From NCBI GenBank assembly GCA_047973235.1, contig JBKEBP010000191.1, positions 5,141 to 69,140 on the forward strand: 64,000 nucleotides of DNA, given 5' to 3'. A program made the position numbers and the translations under genes. Below the pieces are notes generated by a model. The model saw only the letters and a program-made list of their open reading frames with translations, was not told the origin of the DNA and searched no databases. Positions 51,240-60,124 of the stretch are shown here, one piece after another (within the stretch, counting starts at the first letter, position 1; each line of letters begins with the position of its first letter). The DNA comes from Aequitasia sp047973235 (GTDB lineage: Bacteria; Bacillota; Clostridia; Lachnospirales; Lachnospiraceae).

Positions 51240-52268
51240 TTAGTTTACCTTGAATTTATAACCTGTTACTGTCTTATACTCTTCGTCTTTTGTAAATATT
51301 GGAGAATGAAAATTCTCCTCATTAATTGCATTTGGATAAAACTGTGTTTCAAAACAAAGCGCTTGACGTCTACAATAATGTGTATTATCTTTACCAACTT
51401 CATTCATGATGAAATTACCGGTATATAATTGCATTCCCGGCAAATCGGTATAAACATCCATATTTATACCAGTACTTTCTGAATTAAGCGAGGCAACTTT
51501 TCGATAACCACTACCATTTAAGCAATAATTATGATCATATCCTCCACCTAATTTTAGTGCTTCGAAATCTTTATCTATATCAAGACCAACTGCCTTTGTC
51601 GATCTGAAATCCATAGGAGTTCCTTCAACCGGTTTTATCTCACCTGTAGGAATTAAACTTTCATTTGTAGGAGTAAAGGCATCTGCATCAATATAAATAT
51701 TCTGATTCATTAATGTAGTGGAACTATGTCCATCCAAATTAAAATAACTGTGGTTCGTCATGTTAAATATCGTATCCTTGTCTGAAACAGCTATATAAGT
51801 AATCTTAAGTTCATTATCGTTAAGCAATTCATATATAACACTTATATTTGCTTTTCCCGGATATCCTTGATCCATGTCTTCACTTAAAAGTGTAAAGGTT
51901 ATCGTAGTATCTCCTACATTTTCTACGTTCCAAAATCGTTTACTATAAAAGTTCATGCCACTATGTAAATTATTTCCGTTATCATTATCTGCTAGTTTAT
52001 AAACTGAGTTGTTAAGTCTGAATGAAGCCCCGGCAATTCTATTTGCAGATCTTCCAACCGTCGCTCCAAAGAAACATCCACCCTTCTCATAGCCTGAAAC
52101 ATTATCATAGCCTAATACTACATCTTTTGTAGCACCATTTTTGTCCGGTACAATAATCTGCACCAATGTAGCACCATAATCAGTAACTGTAGCAATTACT
52201 CCATTACTATTTTCTAAAGTATAGAGAGCAGCTTCTTTCCCATCACTTGTTTTTCCGAATTTAGTCAT
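51240..52268 (-). CDS. galM: Aldose 1-epimerase
   Basis: This mutarotase converts β- to α-galactose for GalK. The 342 residues contain ATVGRSANRIAGASF, the catalytic His in FNMTNHSYFNLDGH and the acidic residue in the TQFYPNA region near the C-terminus. It starts 15 bases after galT, the last gene of galK-galT-galM. Confidence 0.95.
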   Translation of the reverse strand: MTKFGKTSDGKEAALYTLENSNGVIATVTDYGATLVQIIVPDKNGATKDVVLGYDNVSGYEKGGCFFGATVGRSANRIAGASFRLNNSVYKLADNDNGNNLHSGMNFYSKRFWNVENVGDTTITFTLLSEDMDQGYPGKANISVIYELLNDNELKITYIAVSDKDTIFNMTNHSYFNLDGHSSTTLMNQNIYIDADAFTPTNESLIPTGEIKPVEGTPMDFRSTKAVGLDIDKDFEALKLGGGYDHNYCLNGSGYRKVASLNSESTGINMDVYTDLPGMQLYTGNFIMNEVGKDNTHYCRRQALCFETQFYPNAINEENFHSPIFTKDEEYKTVTGYKFKVN

Positions 52269-52283
52269 CTCGTATCTCCTATC

Positions 52284-53789
52284 TTATAATGTATTCATGA
52301 ATTTTGTAAAAGATTCAAGTCCTGTTTCAGTTTGCTTAAAAACACCGCTATTTTCCAGCACCTTAGTAAATGTATTTCCAATTTCTTTTTTCAATATATC
52401 CCATACATTGTCTTTATGTATACTATCATATTTACGTATAAATTGCTCTAGCCAATCCGCATGTTTAGATATATTTTCATTATTTCTAATATCCGAAATA
52501 CTTTTCTCGGTGATTAGGTACTCACTTAATTCTTCCATTTCGTTTTTCAGTCTTGCAGGTAATACAGCAAGACCCATCACTTCTATTAAGCCAATATTTT
52601 CTTTTTTAATATTATGATGTTTACTATGAGGATGGAATACACCAAGCGGATATTCCTCTGTTGTTATATTATTTCTTAAAACCAAATCCAATTCATACTT
52701 ATTGTTTTTATATCTTGCAATAGGCGTTATAGTATTATGTCTCTCGCCATTCGAATTTGCAAATATAAAAGCATTTTGGTCAGAATAGTTTATCCAATTT
52801 TTAAGTATATGATCTGCTAAGGAAATCAGTCTTCTTTCATCTTTTCCGCTAATTCGAATAACGGACATTGGCCATTTAACAATTCCCACATCTATATCCC
52901 TGTATGAATTAATACTAATCGTCTTTATAATAGGCGCCTTCTCCATGGCAAAGGTATATCTCCCACCTTGAAAGTGATCATGTGTTAAAATAGAACCGCC
53001 GACTATCGGTAAGTCTGCATTAGAGCCTATAAAATAGTGTGGAAATATCTTAATAAAATCTATTAGCTTTACAAAGGTGTCTTTATTGATTTGCATCGGA
53101 ACATGCTTTCCATTAAAAGCAATACAGTGTTCATTATAATATACATATGGTGAGTATTGAAATCCCCAATCACTATTATTGATATTCAAGTGTATAATTC
53201 TATGTGTTTGTCTAGCCGGATAATCTATTCTTCCGGCATACCCCTCATTCTCCATGCATAATTGGCACTTAGGGTACGTAATTTCATTTGTGCCCAGCGC
53301 GGCAGCAATCGCTTTTGGATCCTTCTCAGGCTTTGAAAGATTGATTGTTATGTCCAACTTTCCATATTGTGAATCGCTCTTCCACTTCATATCTTTAGCA
53401 ATTCTATCTCTTCTAATATAATTACTGTCCTCACTAAACTTATAATAATAGTCCGTAGCCGATTCTTTCGATTCTTCATTATATTTCTTCCAGAACTCAT
53501 CGCTCACCTGGTTTGGTCTAGGTAACAGAGCATTCATTAGTCTGGTGTCGAATAAATCCCTAGCAACTATATCATCAGTTATTATCTGTCGTTTTACCGC
53601 CTTATCTAATAATTCTTCTAATATATGAACCAGTTCAATATCCTTATCATCATTAACTTCGTTTTTCTGATACAGGGTTTCATTCATAATATCAAGAAGT
53701 AGATTAATCGTGTATATTCTTTCTGACTCAGGGAGCAATCCTCTTCTCACTCCGTACTCGACCAGCTTATATATGCTCTCACCTATCAT
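52284..53789 (-). CDS. galT: UDP-glucose-hexose-1-phosphate uridylyltransferase, class II
   Basis: This enzyme exchanges UMP between UDP-glucose and galactose-1-phosphate. The 501 residues fit the long Gram-positive GalT2 type, not the shorter E. coli GalT. The active-site text GGSILTHDHFQGGRYTFAME and the block YPKCQLCMENEGYAGRIDYP are typical. It lies two bases after galK. Confidence 0.95.
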   Translation of the reverse strand: MIGESIYKLVEYGVRRGLLPESERIYTINLLLDIMNETLYQKNEVNDDKDIELVHILEELLDKAVKRQIITDDIVARDLFDTRLMNALLPRPNQVSDEFWKKYNEESKESATDYYYKFSEDSNYIRRDRIAKDMKWKSDSQYGKLDITINLSKPEKDPKAIAAALGTNEITYPKCQLCMENEGYAGRIDYPARQTHRIIHLNINNSDWGFQYSPYVYYNEHCIAFNGKHVPMQINKDTFVKLIDFIKIFPHYFIGSNADLPIVGGSILTHDHFQGGRYTFAMEKAPIIKTISINSYRDIDVGIVKWPMSVIRISGKDERRLISLADHILKNWINYSDQNAFIFANSNGERHNTITPIARYKNNKYELDLVLRNNITTEEYPLGVFHPHSKHHNIKKENIGLIEVMGLAVLPARLKNEMEELSEYLITEKSISDIRNNENISKHADWLEQFIRKYDSIHKDNVWDILKKEIGNTFTKVLENSGVFKQTETGLESFTKFMNTL

Positions 53790-53791
53790 TT

Positions 53792-54967
53792 TTACTCACC
53801 AATCTTTCTGGCTCCATCTCCAATATCAACTATGTATATATCCGCTTCCAATCCCAATTTTTCTTTATATCCGTTTAAAATAGCTTCTTTGAACTCTGTA
53901 ACTAAACTTTTCTTAACAATATTTACTGTGCATCCACCAAAGCCTCCACCGGTAATCCTCGCGCCCAAAACTCCATCCAGTTGTTGTGCTATATCTACAA
54001 GCACGTCTACTTCTTCACATGAAACTTGATAGTCATATCTAAGAGACTTATGTGACTCGTCCAGAAGTTTTCCAAACGTAACTATGTCTCCACGTTTTAA
54101 CGCTGCCTCTGCCTGAATTGTTCTTTGATTTTCATATACTGCATGTTTAACTCTTAGTCTAATTATATCATCAGTTATAATGTTTTTCTTTGCTTCAAAC
54201 TCATCTATGCTAAGTTCTCCAAGTGCACTTATGTTTACCACTTTTTGAAGTATCCTAAGTCCTTCCTCACACTGACTTCTTCTCTCATTATATGCCGAAT
54301 CAACTAGCGAATGCTTCACTTTCGAATTCACTATTATTATCTGTTCATTTGGAAGATTTACCGGTGCATATTCATATTTCAAAGTATTTGTGTCAAGGAA
54401 AATTGCATGATCCTTTTTTCCCATTGCAGATGCACATTGATCCATAATTCCTGTATTTGCACCAACAAATTTGTTCTCTGCATATTGTCCGTATAAAGCA
54501 ATATCTATCAATGATACATCTTCGAAATTATAGTTGTCTTTTATTATTAATCCTACAAGCACCTCCAGCGATGCTGATGAAGAAAGTCCCGACCCATTAG
54601 GGATATCGCCGTAAATCAATATATCCATTCCTGTTTCAATCTTATATCCATTTTTCAAAAATGTCCAAAACACTCCCTTGGGATAATTTGTCCAACTTGC
54701 AGTTTTTGATACAACAAGCTTATCAAGGCTAGTTGAAACAACTCCAATGTTATCTATATTAACAGAATAGAAACGGATTATTCTATCACTTCGCTTTCTT
54801 GTAACACCGTATGTTCCTATTGTTAGAGCACAAGGAAAAACATGACCTCCATTATAGTCTGTGTGTTCACCGATTAGGTTTACTCTTCCCGGCGCAAAAT
54901 AAGTATGTATATCACCTTCACTTCCATACTTTTCCTTAAATATTTTGATCAAATGTCCTAACTCCAT
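53792..54967 (-). CDS. galK: Galactokinase
   Basis: A GHMP kinase that makes galactose-1-phosphate. The 391 residues have the sugar motif GRVNLIGEHTDYNGGHVFPCA, the P-loop-like GDIPNGSGLSSSASLEV and the C-terminal GARITGGGFGGCTVNIV. It begins with a strong AAGGAGG site and heads the Leloir operon. galE and a galactose transporter are not in the window. Confidence 0.97.
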   Translation of the reverse strand: MELGHLIKIFKEKYGSEGDIHTYFAPGRVNLIGEHTDYNGGHVFPCALTIGTYGVTRKRSDRIIRFYSVNIDNIGVVSTSLDKLVVSKTASWTNYPKGVFWTFLKNGYKIETGMDILIYGDIPNGSGLSSSASLEVLVGLIIKDNYNFEDVSLIDIALYGQYAENKFVGANTGIMDQCASAMGKKDHAIFLDTNTLKYEYAPVNLPNEQIIIVNSKVKHSLVDSAYNERRSQCEEGLRILQKVVNISALGELSIDEFEAKKNIITDDIIRLRVKHAVYENQRTIQAEAALKRGDIVTFGKLLDESHKSLRYDYQVSCEEVDVLVDIAQQLDGVLGARITGGGFGGCTVNIVKKSLVTEFKEAILNGYKEKLGLEADIYIVDIGDGARKIGE

Positions 54968-55093
54968 GTGTGTCCTCCTTGAGATATATTGAAATCATTT
55001 TAACTTTTACAAAACTCTCGTAAATTACATAATACAATTTTTTCTTCAGTAAGTCTATTAAAAGTTACTATAACGATTATTGTTTGCAAAAAA

Positions 55094-55111
55094 AGAAGGC
55101 ATATGCCTTCT
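55094..55111 (-). terminator. Intrinsic terminator of guaB
   Basis: A perfect nine-base palindromic stem (AGAAGGCAT with ATGCCTTCT) followed by seven T on the minus strand, just past the guaB stop codon. Confidence 0.85.
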
Positions 55112-55128
55112 TCTATTACCTATTGTCA

Positions 55129-56583
55129 TTACTGATCAACCGTATAGTTTGGAGCCTCCTTCGTGATGTGTATATCATGAGGATGACTTTCTTTAAGTGA
55201 CGCGCTTGTTGTTTTAACGAATTCACCATTTTCTTTTAACTCTTCTATATTATGCGTTCCACAATATCCCATACCTGAGCGAATTCCACCAATTAGCTGG
55301 AATATAGTGTCTTCTACCGAACCTTTATAGGCTACACGTCCTTCAACACCTTCAGGCACCAATTTTTTTGCATCAGCTTGGAAATAGCGATCGGCACTGC
55401 CTTGCTCCATAGCTGCAATTGAACCCATACCCCTATAGACCTTATATTTTCTGCCTTGAAATAATTCAAATTCTCCCGGGCTTTCATCACATCCGGCAAA
55501 CATGCTGCCCATCATGCATACATTTGCACCTGCCGCAAGCGCTTTAGTCATATCACCCGAATATTTTATTCCTCCATCTGCAATAATCGGAATTTGATAC
55601 TTATTTGCAACTTCATATGCATTCATTATAGCTGTAATTTGCGGAACACCTATACCTGCTACGACTCTGGTAGTACATATTGATCCCGGACCTATTCCAA
55701 CTTTTACTGCATCCGCCCCTGCTTTGATTAAATCTTCTGCACCTTTACCGGTTGCTACATTTCCTGCTATAACTTGAAGCTGCGGGAAATTTTCCTTGAC
55801 CATTTTTACACACTTCAAAACATTCTCTGAATGTCCATGTGCTGAATCCATAACTATCACGTCTACCTTAGCAGCAACGAGCTCCTTAACCCTATCTAAT
55901 ACATTTGCTGTTATACCTACAGCTGCACCACAAAGTAAACGACCCTGATCATCTTTTGCAGACATAGGATATTTAATCTGTTTTTCAATGTCCTTTATAG
56001 TTATAAGACCTTTTAAATTGAAATTATCATCGACAATTGGAAGTTTTTCTTTCCTTGCTTTAGCAAGAATCTTCTTTGCTTCTTCTAAAGTAATCCCTTC
56101 TTTGGCTGTAATTAAACCTTCAGATGTCATACTTTCTTTAATCTTTTTTGAATAGTCTTCTTCGAATTTTAAATCACGATTTGTAATAATACCGACTAAT
56201 TTCTTGCCTTCAGTAATCGGTACACCGGAAATTCTAAACTTACTCATAAGGTTATTTGCATCTTCTAATGTATGTTCGGGTGAGAGGAAGAACGGATCCG
56301 TTATTACTCCATTTTCTGATCGCTTAACCTTATCCACCTCATCCGCCTGTTGTTCTATACTCATGTTCTTATGAATTATTCCAATTCCACCTTGACGAGC
56401 CATAGCTATCGCCATACGATGTTCAGTTACTGTATCCATACCGGCACTTATCATCGGTATGTTTAACTTAACACTTTTTGTAAGGTTTGTTGACAAATCA
56501 ACCTGATTCGGAATAACTTTTGAATAAGCTGGAATTAAAAGCACATCATCAAATGTAATACCTTCTCCAATAATTTTACCCAT
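55129..56583 (-). CDS. guaB: IMP dehydrogenase
   Basis: This enzyme oxidises IMP to XMP with NAD, the first step to GTP. The 484 residues have the TIM barrel with two inserted CBS domains (about 92-200). The active-site Cys is in GIGPGSICTTRVVAGIGVP, the NAD region in VIVMDSAHGHSENV, and the flap in MGSIAAMEQGSADRYF. A single gene with its own promoter and terminator. Confidence 0.97.
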   Translation of the reverse strand: MGKIIGEGITFDDVLLIPAYSKVIPNQVDLSTNLTKSVKLNIPMISAGMDTVTEHRMAIAMARQGGIGIIHKNMSIEQQADEVDKVKRSENGVITDPFFLSPEHTLEDANNLMSKFRISGVPITEGKKLVGIITNRDLKFEEDYSKKIKESMTSEGLITAKEGITLEEAKKILAKARKEKLPIVDDNFNLKGLITIKDIEKQIKYPMSAKDDQGRLLCGAAVGITANVLDRVKELVAAKVDVIVMDSAHGHSENVLKCVKMVKENFPQLQVIAGNVATGKGAEDLIKAGADAVKVGIGPGSICTTRVVAGIGVPQITAIMNAYEVANKYQIPIIADGGIKYSGDMTKALAAGANVCMMGSMFAGCDESPGEFELFQGRKYKVYRGMGSIAAMEQGSADRYFQADAKKLVPEGVEGRVAYKGSVEDTIFQLIGGIRSGMGYCGTHNIEELKENGEFVKTTSASLKESHPHDIHITKEAPNYTVDQ

Positions 56584-56621
56584 TATATACCTCTCCTTTT
56601 CTTCTTCGTATTTTAACGACT

Positions 56622-56651
56622 ATGATATCAAAATATTATAGTGATTGTCAA
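56622..56651 (-). promoter_or_regulatory. Promoter of guaB
   Basis: On the minus strand TTGACA (56646-56651) and TATCAT (56622-56627) are 18 bases apart, about 40 bases before the ATG. Confidence 0.7.
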
Positions 56652-56670
56652 TAGTATAAACGACGTAAAA

Positions 56671-56712
56671 AAGAGAGGAAATCACTTAGTTGTAGGTGAA
56701 TTTTCTCTCTTT
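56671..56712 (-). terminator. Intrinsic terminator of groESL
   Basis: An imperfect stem with AAGAGAG at its base (56671-56687 with 56696-56712) is followed by six T on the minus strand. It lies about 165 bases beyond the groEL stop codon, after the structured region. Confidence 0.65.
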
Positions 56713-56878
56713 TAATTTCGATTGCTTCGCAACCGCTTACTTTTCTCTTGAAGTAAACTCCAGAATTCAGCTGCTTCGCATCTGCCGTGATGTATACACA
56801 TCACTCCCTATTCTGTCGTTAATGCGCCAAGAAAAGTAAATGGCTGCTTCGCAACCGCTTACTTTTCTCTTGAGCGCA
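56713..56878 (-). repeat. Structured repeat region in the groEL 3' untranslated part
   Basis: A 30-base word containing AAGAGAAAAGTAAGCGGTTG occurs twice (about 56719-56750 and 56843-56874), and three small hairpins with GAA loops (GC-GAA-GC) occur at about 56722-56736, 56767-56786 and 56842-56856. One copy is the arm of a long hairpin whose other arm reads TTACTTTTCTTG. A further hairpin, GTGATGT with ACATCAC, sits between. No reading frame crosses it. Confidence 0.7.
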
Positions 56879-58504
56879 TTACATCATTCCCATGCCGCCG
56901 CCTGCTCCTGCGGGCATTGCTGGTGCATCTTCTTTTATGTTCGCTACTACAGCTTCTGTTGTGAGTAGAGTCGATGCTACACTTGTTGCATTTTGTAATG
57001 CACTTCTTGTAACCTTTGCGGGATCAAGTATTCCTACTTTAACCATGTCTACATATTCTTCTTTTAATGCATCAAAACCTGTTCCTATCTTTGATTCTTT
57101 AACCTTGTTTATTATTACAGAACCTTCAAGACCAGCATTTGCTACTATAGTATAAAGTGGAGACTCCAGTGCCTTTAAAACAACCTGAGCACCTGTCTTT
57201 TCATCGCCTTCAAGTTTATTAACCAGTTTAATTACGTCTTTAGATGCATGAACATAAGCAGAACCACCGCCGGCTATGATACCTTCTTCTACTGCAGCTC
57301 TGGTTGCATTAAGTGCATCTTCCATACGAAGTTTAGCTTCTTTCATTTCAGTCTCTGTAGCCGCTCCAACTCTAATTACAGCAACTCCACCTGCTAATTT
57401 AGCAAGTCTTTCTTGAAGCTTTTCTTTATCAAAGTCAGATGTTGTTTCAGATATTTGATTCTTTATTTGAGCAACCCTATCAGCTATTGCCTTTTTATCA
57501 CCTACACCGTCAACTATAATAGTGTTTTCTTTTTGAACCTTAACTGATTTTGCTTTTCCCAGCATTTCCATAGTTGCGTCTTTAAGCTCCATTCCAAGCT
57601 CTTCAGAAACAACCTGACCACCTGTTAGTATTGCTATATCTTGAAGCATTTCTTTTCTTCTATCACCATATCCCGGTGCTTTTACACCAACAACATTGAA
57701 TGTTCCACGTAATTTATTTACGATTAAGGTCGTAAGTGCTTCTCCCTCGATATCTTCAGCTACTATAAGAAGTCTTGCACCAGCTTGAACAATTTGTTCA
57801 AGAAGTGGTAATATCTCTTGAATATTTGTAATTTTTTTATCTGTAATTAAGATATATGGATCTTCAAGATTAGCTTCCATTTTATCCATATCCGTTGCCA
57901 TATATGCACTTACATATCCACGGTCAAACTGCATACCTTCAACCATATCAAGTTCCGTTTGCATTGTCTTTGATTCTTCAATAGTTATTACACCATCTTT
58001 AGAAACTTTTTCCATTGCTTCAGAAACCATTTCTCCAACTTCATCATCGCTAGCTGAAATAGCAGCCACATTAGCTATCTGTTCTCTTCCTTTTACCTTA
58101 CTGGACATCTTGTGAATACTCTCAACCGCAACTTCAGTTGCCTTTTTCATACCTTTTCTTAAGATAATTGGATTAGCACCTGCCGCTAAGTTCTTCATAC
58201 CTTCATGAACCATCGATTGAGCCAATACTGTAGCTGTAGTTGTACCATCACCAGCCACATCATTTGTCTTAGATGCAACTTCCTTTATTAATTGTGCTCC
58301 CATGTTCTCAAAAGCATCTTCTAATTCTATTTCCTTTGCAATTGTAACACCATCATTCGTAATAAGTGGAGAACCATAAGATTTATCCAGAACAACATTT
58401 CTTCCTTTTGGTCCAAGTGTAACTCTTACTGTATCAGCAAGAATATTAACGCCTTCTTCAAGCGATTTTCTTGCATCTTCTGCATGTTTTATTTCTTTTG
58501 CCAT
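56879..58504 (-). CDS. groL: Chaperonin GroEL (Hsp60)
   Basis: The 541-residue subunit of the folding chaperonin. Diagnostic text includes LGPKGRNVVLDKSYGSP, NDVAGDGTTTATVLAQ (ATP site), AAVEEGIIAGGGSAYVHA and the Gly/Met-rich tail ending GGGMGMM. It follows groS by 24 bases and is under CIRCE control. Confidence 0.98.
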   Translation of the reverse strand: MAKEIKHAEDARKSLEEGVNILADTVRVTLGPKGRNVVLDKSYGSPLITNDGVTIAKEIELEDAFENMGAQLIKEVASKTNDVAGDGTTTATVLAQSMVHEGMKNLAAGANPIILRKGMKKATEVAVESIHKMSSKVKGREQIANVAAISASDDEVGEMVSEAMEKVSKDGVITIEESKTMQTELDMVEGMQFDRGYVSAYMATDMDKMEANLEDPYILITDKKITNIQEILPLLEQIVQAGARLLIVAEDIEGEALTTLIVNKLRGTFNVVGVKAPGYGDRRKEMLQDIAILTGGQVVSEELGMELKDATMEMLGKAKSVKVQKENTIIVDGVGDKKAIADRVAQIKNQISETTSDFDKEKLQERLAKLAGGVAVIRVGAATETEMKEAKLRMEDALNATRAAVEEGIIAGGGSAYVHASKDVIKLVNKLEGDEKTGAQVVLKALESPLYTIVANAGLEGSVIINKVKESKIGTGFDALKEEYVDMVKVGILDPAKVTRSALQNATSVASTLLTTEAVVANIKEDAPAMPAGAGGGMGMM

Positions 58505-58528
58505 GACTATTTCCTCCTGTTAATCCTT

Positions 58529-58813
58529 TTATTTAAGTATTGCAAGAATATCATCCTGCTTTACAATAATATATTCTTCTTTTTCTACTTCAACGTTTGT
58601 TCCTGCATATTTGGAGTAAACTACTTTTTCTCCCTCTTTCACTTGCATCTTTACTTCTTTCCCGTCAACAGTTCCTCCGGGACCTACTGCTATAACTATT
58701 GCCTGCTGAGGTTTTTCCTTGCTGTCACCCGGTATTATAATTCCGGATTTCGTTGTTTCTTCTTCTTCAAGTTGCTTCAATACAACTCTGTCACCTAATG
58801 GTACTAATTTCAT
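58529..58813 (-). CDS. groS: Co-chaperonin GroES
   Basis: The 94-residue lid of the chaperonin. It begins MKLVPLGDRVVLKQLE and has the mobile loop ETTKSGIIIPGD. I use ATG 58813, preceded by GGAGG; the longer frame to 58855 runs into the CIRCE element. Confidence 0.97.
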   Translation of the reverse strand: MKLVPLGDRVVLKQLEEEETTKSGIIIPGDSKEKPQQAIVIAVGPGGTVDGKEVKMQVKEGEKVVYSKYAGTNVEVEKEEYIIVKQDDILAILK

Positions 58814-58842
58814 TGTGATTCCTCCTTGCGATGTTTTGTTTG

Positions 58843-58869
58843 TTAGCACTCGCAAAAAGAGAGTGCTAA
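58843..58869 (-). promoter_or_regulatory. CIRCE element (HrcA operator)
   Basis: A perfect inverted repeat, TTAGCACTC-N9-GAGTGCTAA, 30 bases before groS and just downstream of the promoter. It is the classical HrcA site; hrcA is not in the window. A partial half-site, TAGCACTC, sits again at about 58887-58894, inside the promoter spacer. Confidence 0.97.
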
Positions 58870-58882
58870 CCTCAATGATTAT

Positions 58883-58911
58883 AAGATAGCACTCTCTAAC
58901 TTTTTTGTCAA
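58883..58911 (-). promoter_or_regulatory. Promoter of groESL
   Basis: On the minus strand TTGACA (58906-58911) and TATCTT (58883-58888) are 17 bases apart, followed closely by CIRCE. Confidence 0.75.
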
Positions 58912-58915
58912 TAAC

Positions 58916-59227
58916 TTATATGGATTTTTCACTATTTTTATTAAAACCCTTTTGTATTCGAAATACAATCATTCGCTTATCCTTTGTCCAATATCTGTCT
59001 TCCACGACACCTTCACAACTAATGAGATTCCCATCAGGTGCAGCAATTGTACACTGATATACAGCATCTCGAGAATATATCGGCAACTCTTCACGAACAT
59101 TTATAAATAAGACCTCTTTATCTTTGTCATACTTATTGATAATACCGGAATATGTCACCTCATCAAAAAAGCCTCCCTCAAGTATCATCTCTTTCATTAC
59201 TAAATCCACAGGATAATTGTTATACAT
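58916..59227 (-). CDS. Conserved small cytoplasmic protein, unknown
   Basis: A 103-residue protein I do not recognise. It has no signal or membrane helix. The pattern of short strands (SGIINKYDKDKEVLFINVRE, AVYQCTIAAPDGNLISCEG, MIVFRIQKGF) suggests a small β-barrel, perhaps like PilZ or YcgR N-terminal domains, but no binding motif is visible. It sits between the codY terminator and the groESL promoter, and its stop codon is five bases from the groESL -35 site. Confidence 0.65.
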   Translation of the reverse strand: MYNNYPVDLVMKEMILEGGFFDEVTYSGIINKYDKDKEVLFINVREELPIYSRDAVYQCTIAAPDGNLISCEGVVEDRYWTKDKRMIVFRIQKGFNKNSEKSI

Positions 59228-59261
59228 ACAAACTTCAATCCTCTCCGTTTTAAATTAAGAA

Positions 59262-59282
59262 AGGCATCGCTTTGCGATGCCT
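59262..59282 (-). terminator. Intrinsic terminator of the topA-codY transcript
   Basis: AGGCATCGC pairs perfectly with GCGATGCCT around three bases and is followed by TTTCTT on the minus strand, just past the codY stop codon. Confidence 0.8.
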
Positions 59283-59288
59283 CATCGT

Positions 59289-60074
59289 TTATTTTTTACG
59301 TCGCTCTTTTTTCAACTTATCCAGCTCTACAAAAACATGATCATTAATAACCTTTATATAGGTTCCTTTCATTCCTGAAGAACGAGACTCAATCACACCT
59401 GCACTTTCAAACTTTCTAAGTGCATTTACTATTACTGAACGCGTTATACCTACTCTATCTGCAATTTTACTTGCAACTAATATACCTTCCATACCTTTTA
59501 ACTCATCGAATATATGAATAATTGCCTCTAATTCAGAATACGAAAGGGTGCTAATCGCTGATTGAACAATATGCTCTTTCCTGTCTTCTTCAGCACTTTC
59601 TTCATTAACTGATCTGAGCATCTCAAGACCTACAACTGTCGTTCCATACTCGCTTAAGATAATGTCATCAATCTCATAAGCATCATCTTTTCTATACATA
59701 AATAAGGTTCCTAGTCTTTCTCCGGCTATATTGATAGGTGTAATAATAGCTTGATATCCTTTGACAACAGCTGACGTAAAACCTAATGTTTCAAGATTTA
59801 CATTCTCTTTAGTTGAGAGTATGCCAAGTAGTCTTTCATTAAGAACATCGTCTATATGGACGCCTACTTCATCGCCTATATACTCATCAATTAATGCGAC
59901 CTCGTCACACTTACTTGCACCTAGTACTTTCCCTTTTTTACTAACCACAATAACATTAGAGTCAAGAATTTCTGCTAAAACTGAACAAATATCTGTAAAT
60001 ACAACTTTACTGGAATTGTTGTTATGTAATAATTTATTGATTTTTCTTGTTTTATCTAACAACTGCACGCTCAT
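59289..60074 (-). CDS. codY: GTP- and branched-chain amino acid-sensing repressor CodY
   Basis: A global repressor of nitrogen and amino-acid genes in Firmicutes. The 261 residues have the N-terminal GAF domain (MSVQLLDKTRKINKLLHNN to about 155) and a C-terminal winged helix with the highly conserved ASKIADRVGITRSVIVNALR and ESAGVIESRSSGMKGTYIKV. It lies about 50 bases after topA. Confidence 0.97.
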   Translation of the reverse strand: MSVQLLDKTRKINKLLHNNNSSKVVFTDICSVLAEILDSNVIVVSKKGKVLGASKCDEVALIDEYIGDEVGVHIDDVLNERLLGILSTKENVNLETLGFTSAVVKGYQAIITPINIAGERLGTLFMYRKDDAYEIDDIILSEYGTTVVGLEMLRSVNEESAEEDRKEHIVQSAISTLSYSELEAIIHIFDELKGMEGILVASKIADRVGITRSVIVNALRKFESAGVIESRSSGMKGTYIKVINDHVFVELDKLKKERRKK

Positions 60075-60124
60075 TGGTTATCCTCCATCATATGGTTGTA
60101 TGTTACCATATAAATTCAGAATTA

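Noticed and set aside
58886..58900. Second CIRCE element
   Set aside because: Only a half-site (TAGCACTC) with a poor partner is present; the full element is at 58843-58869.
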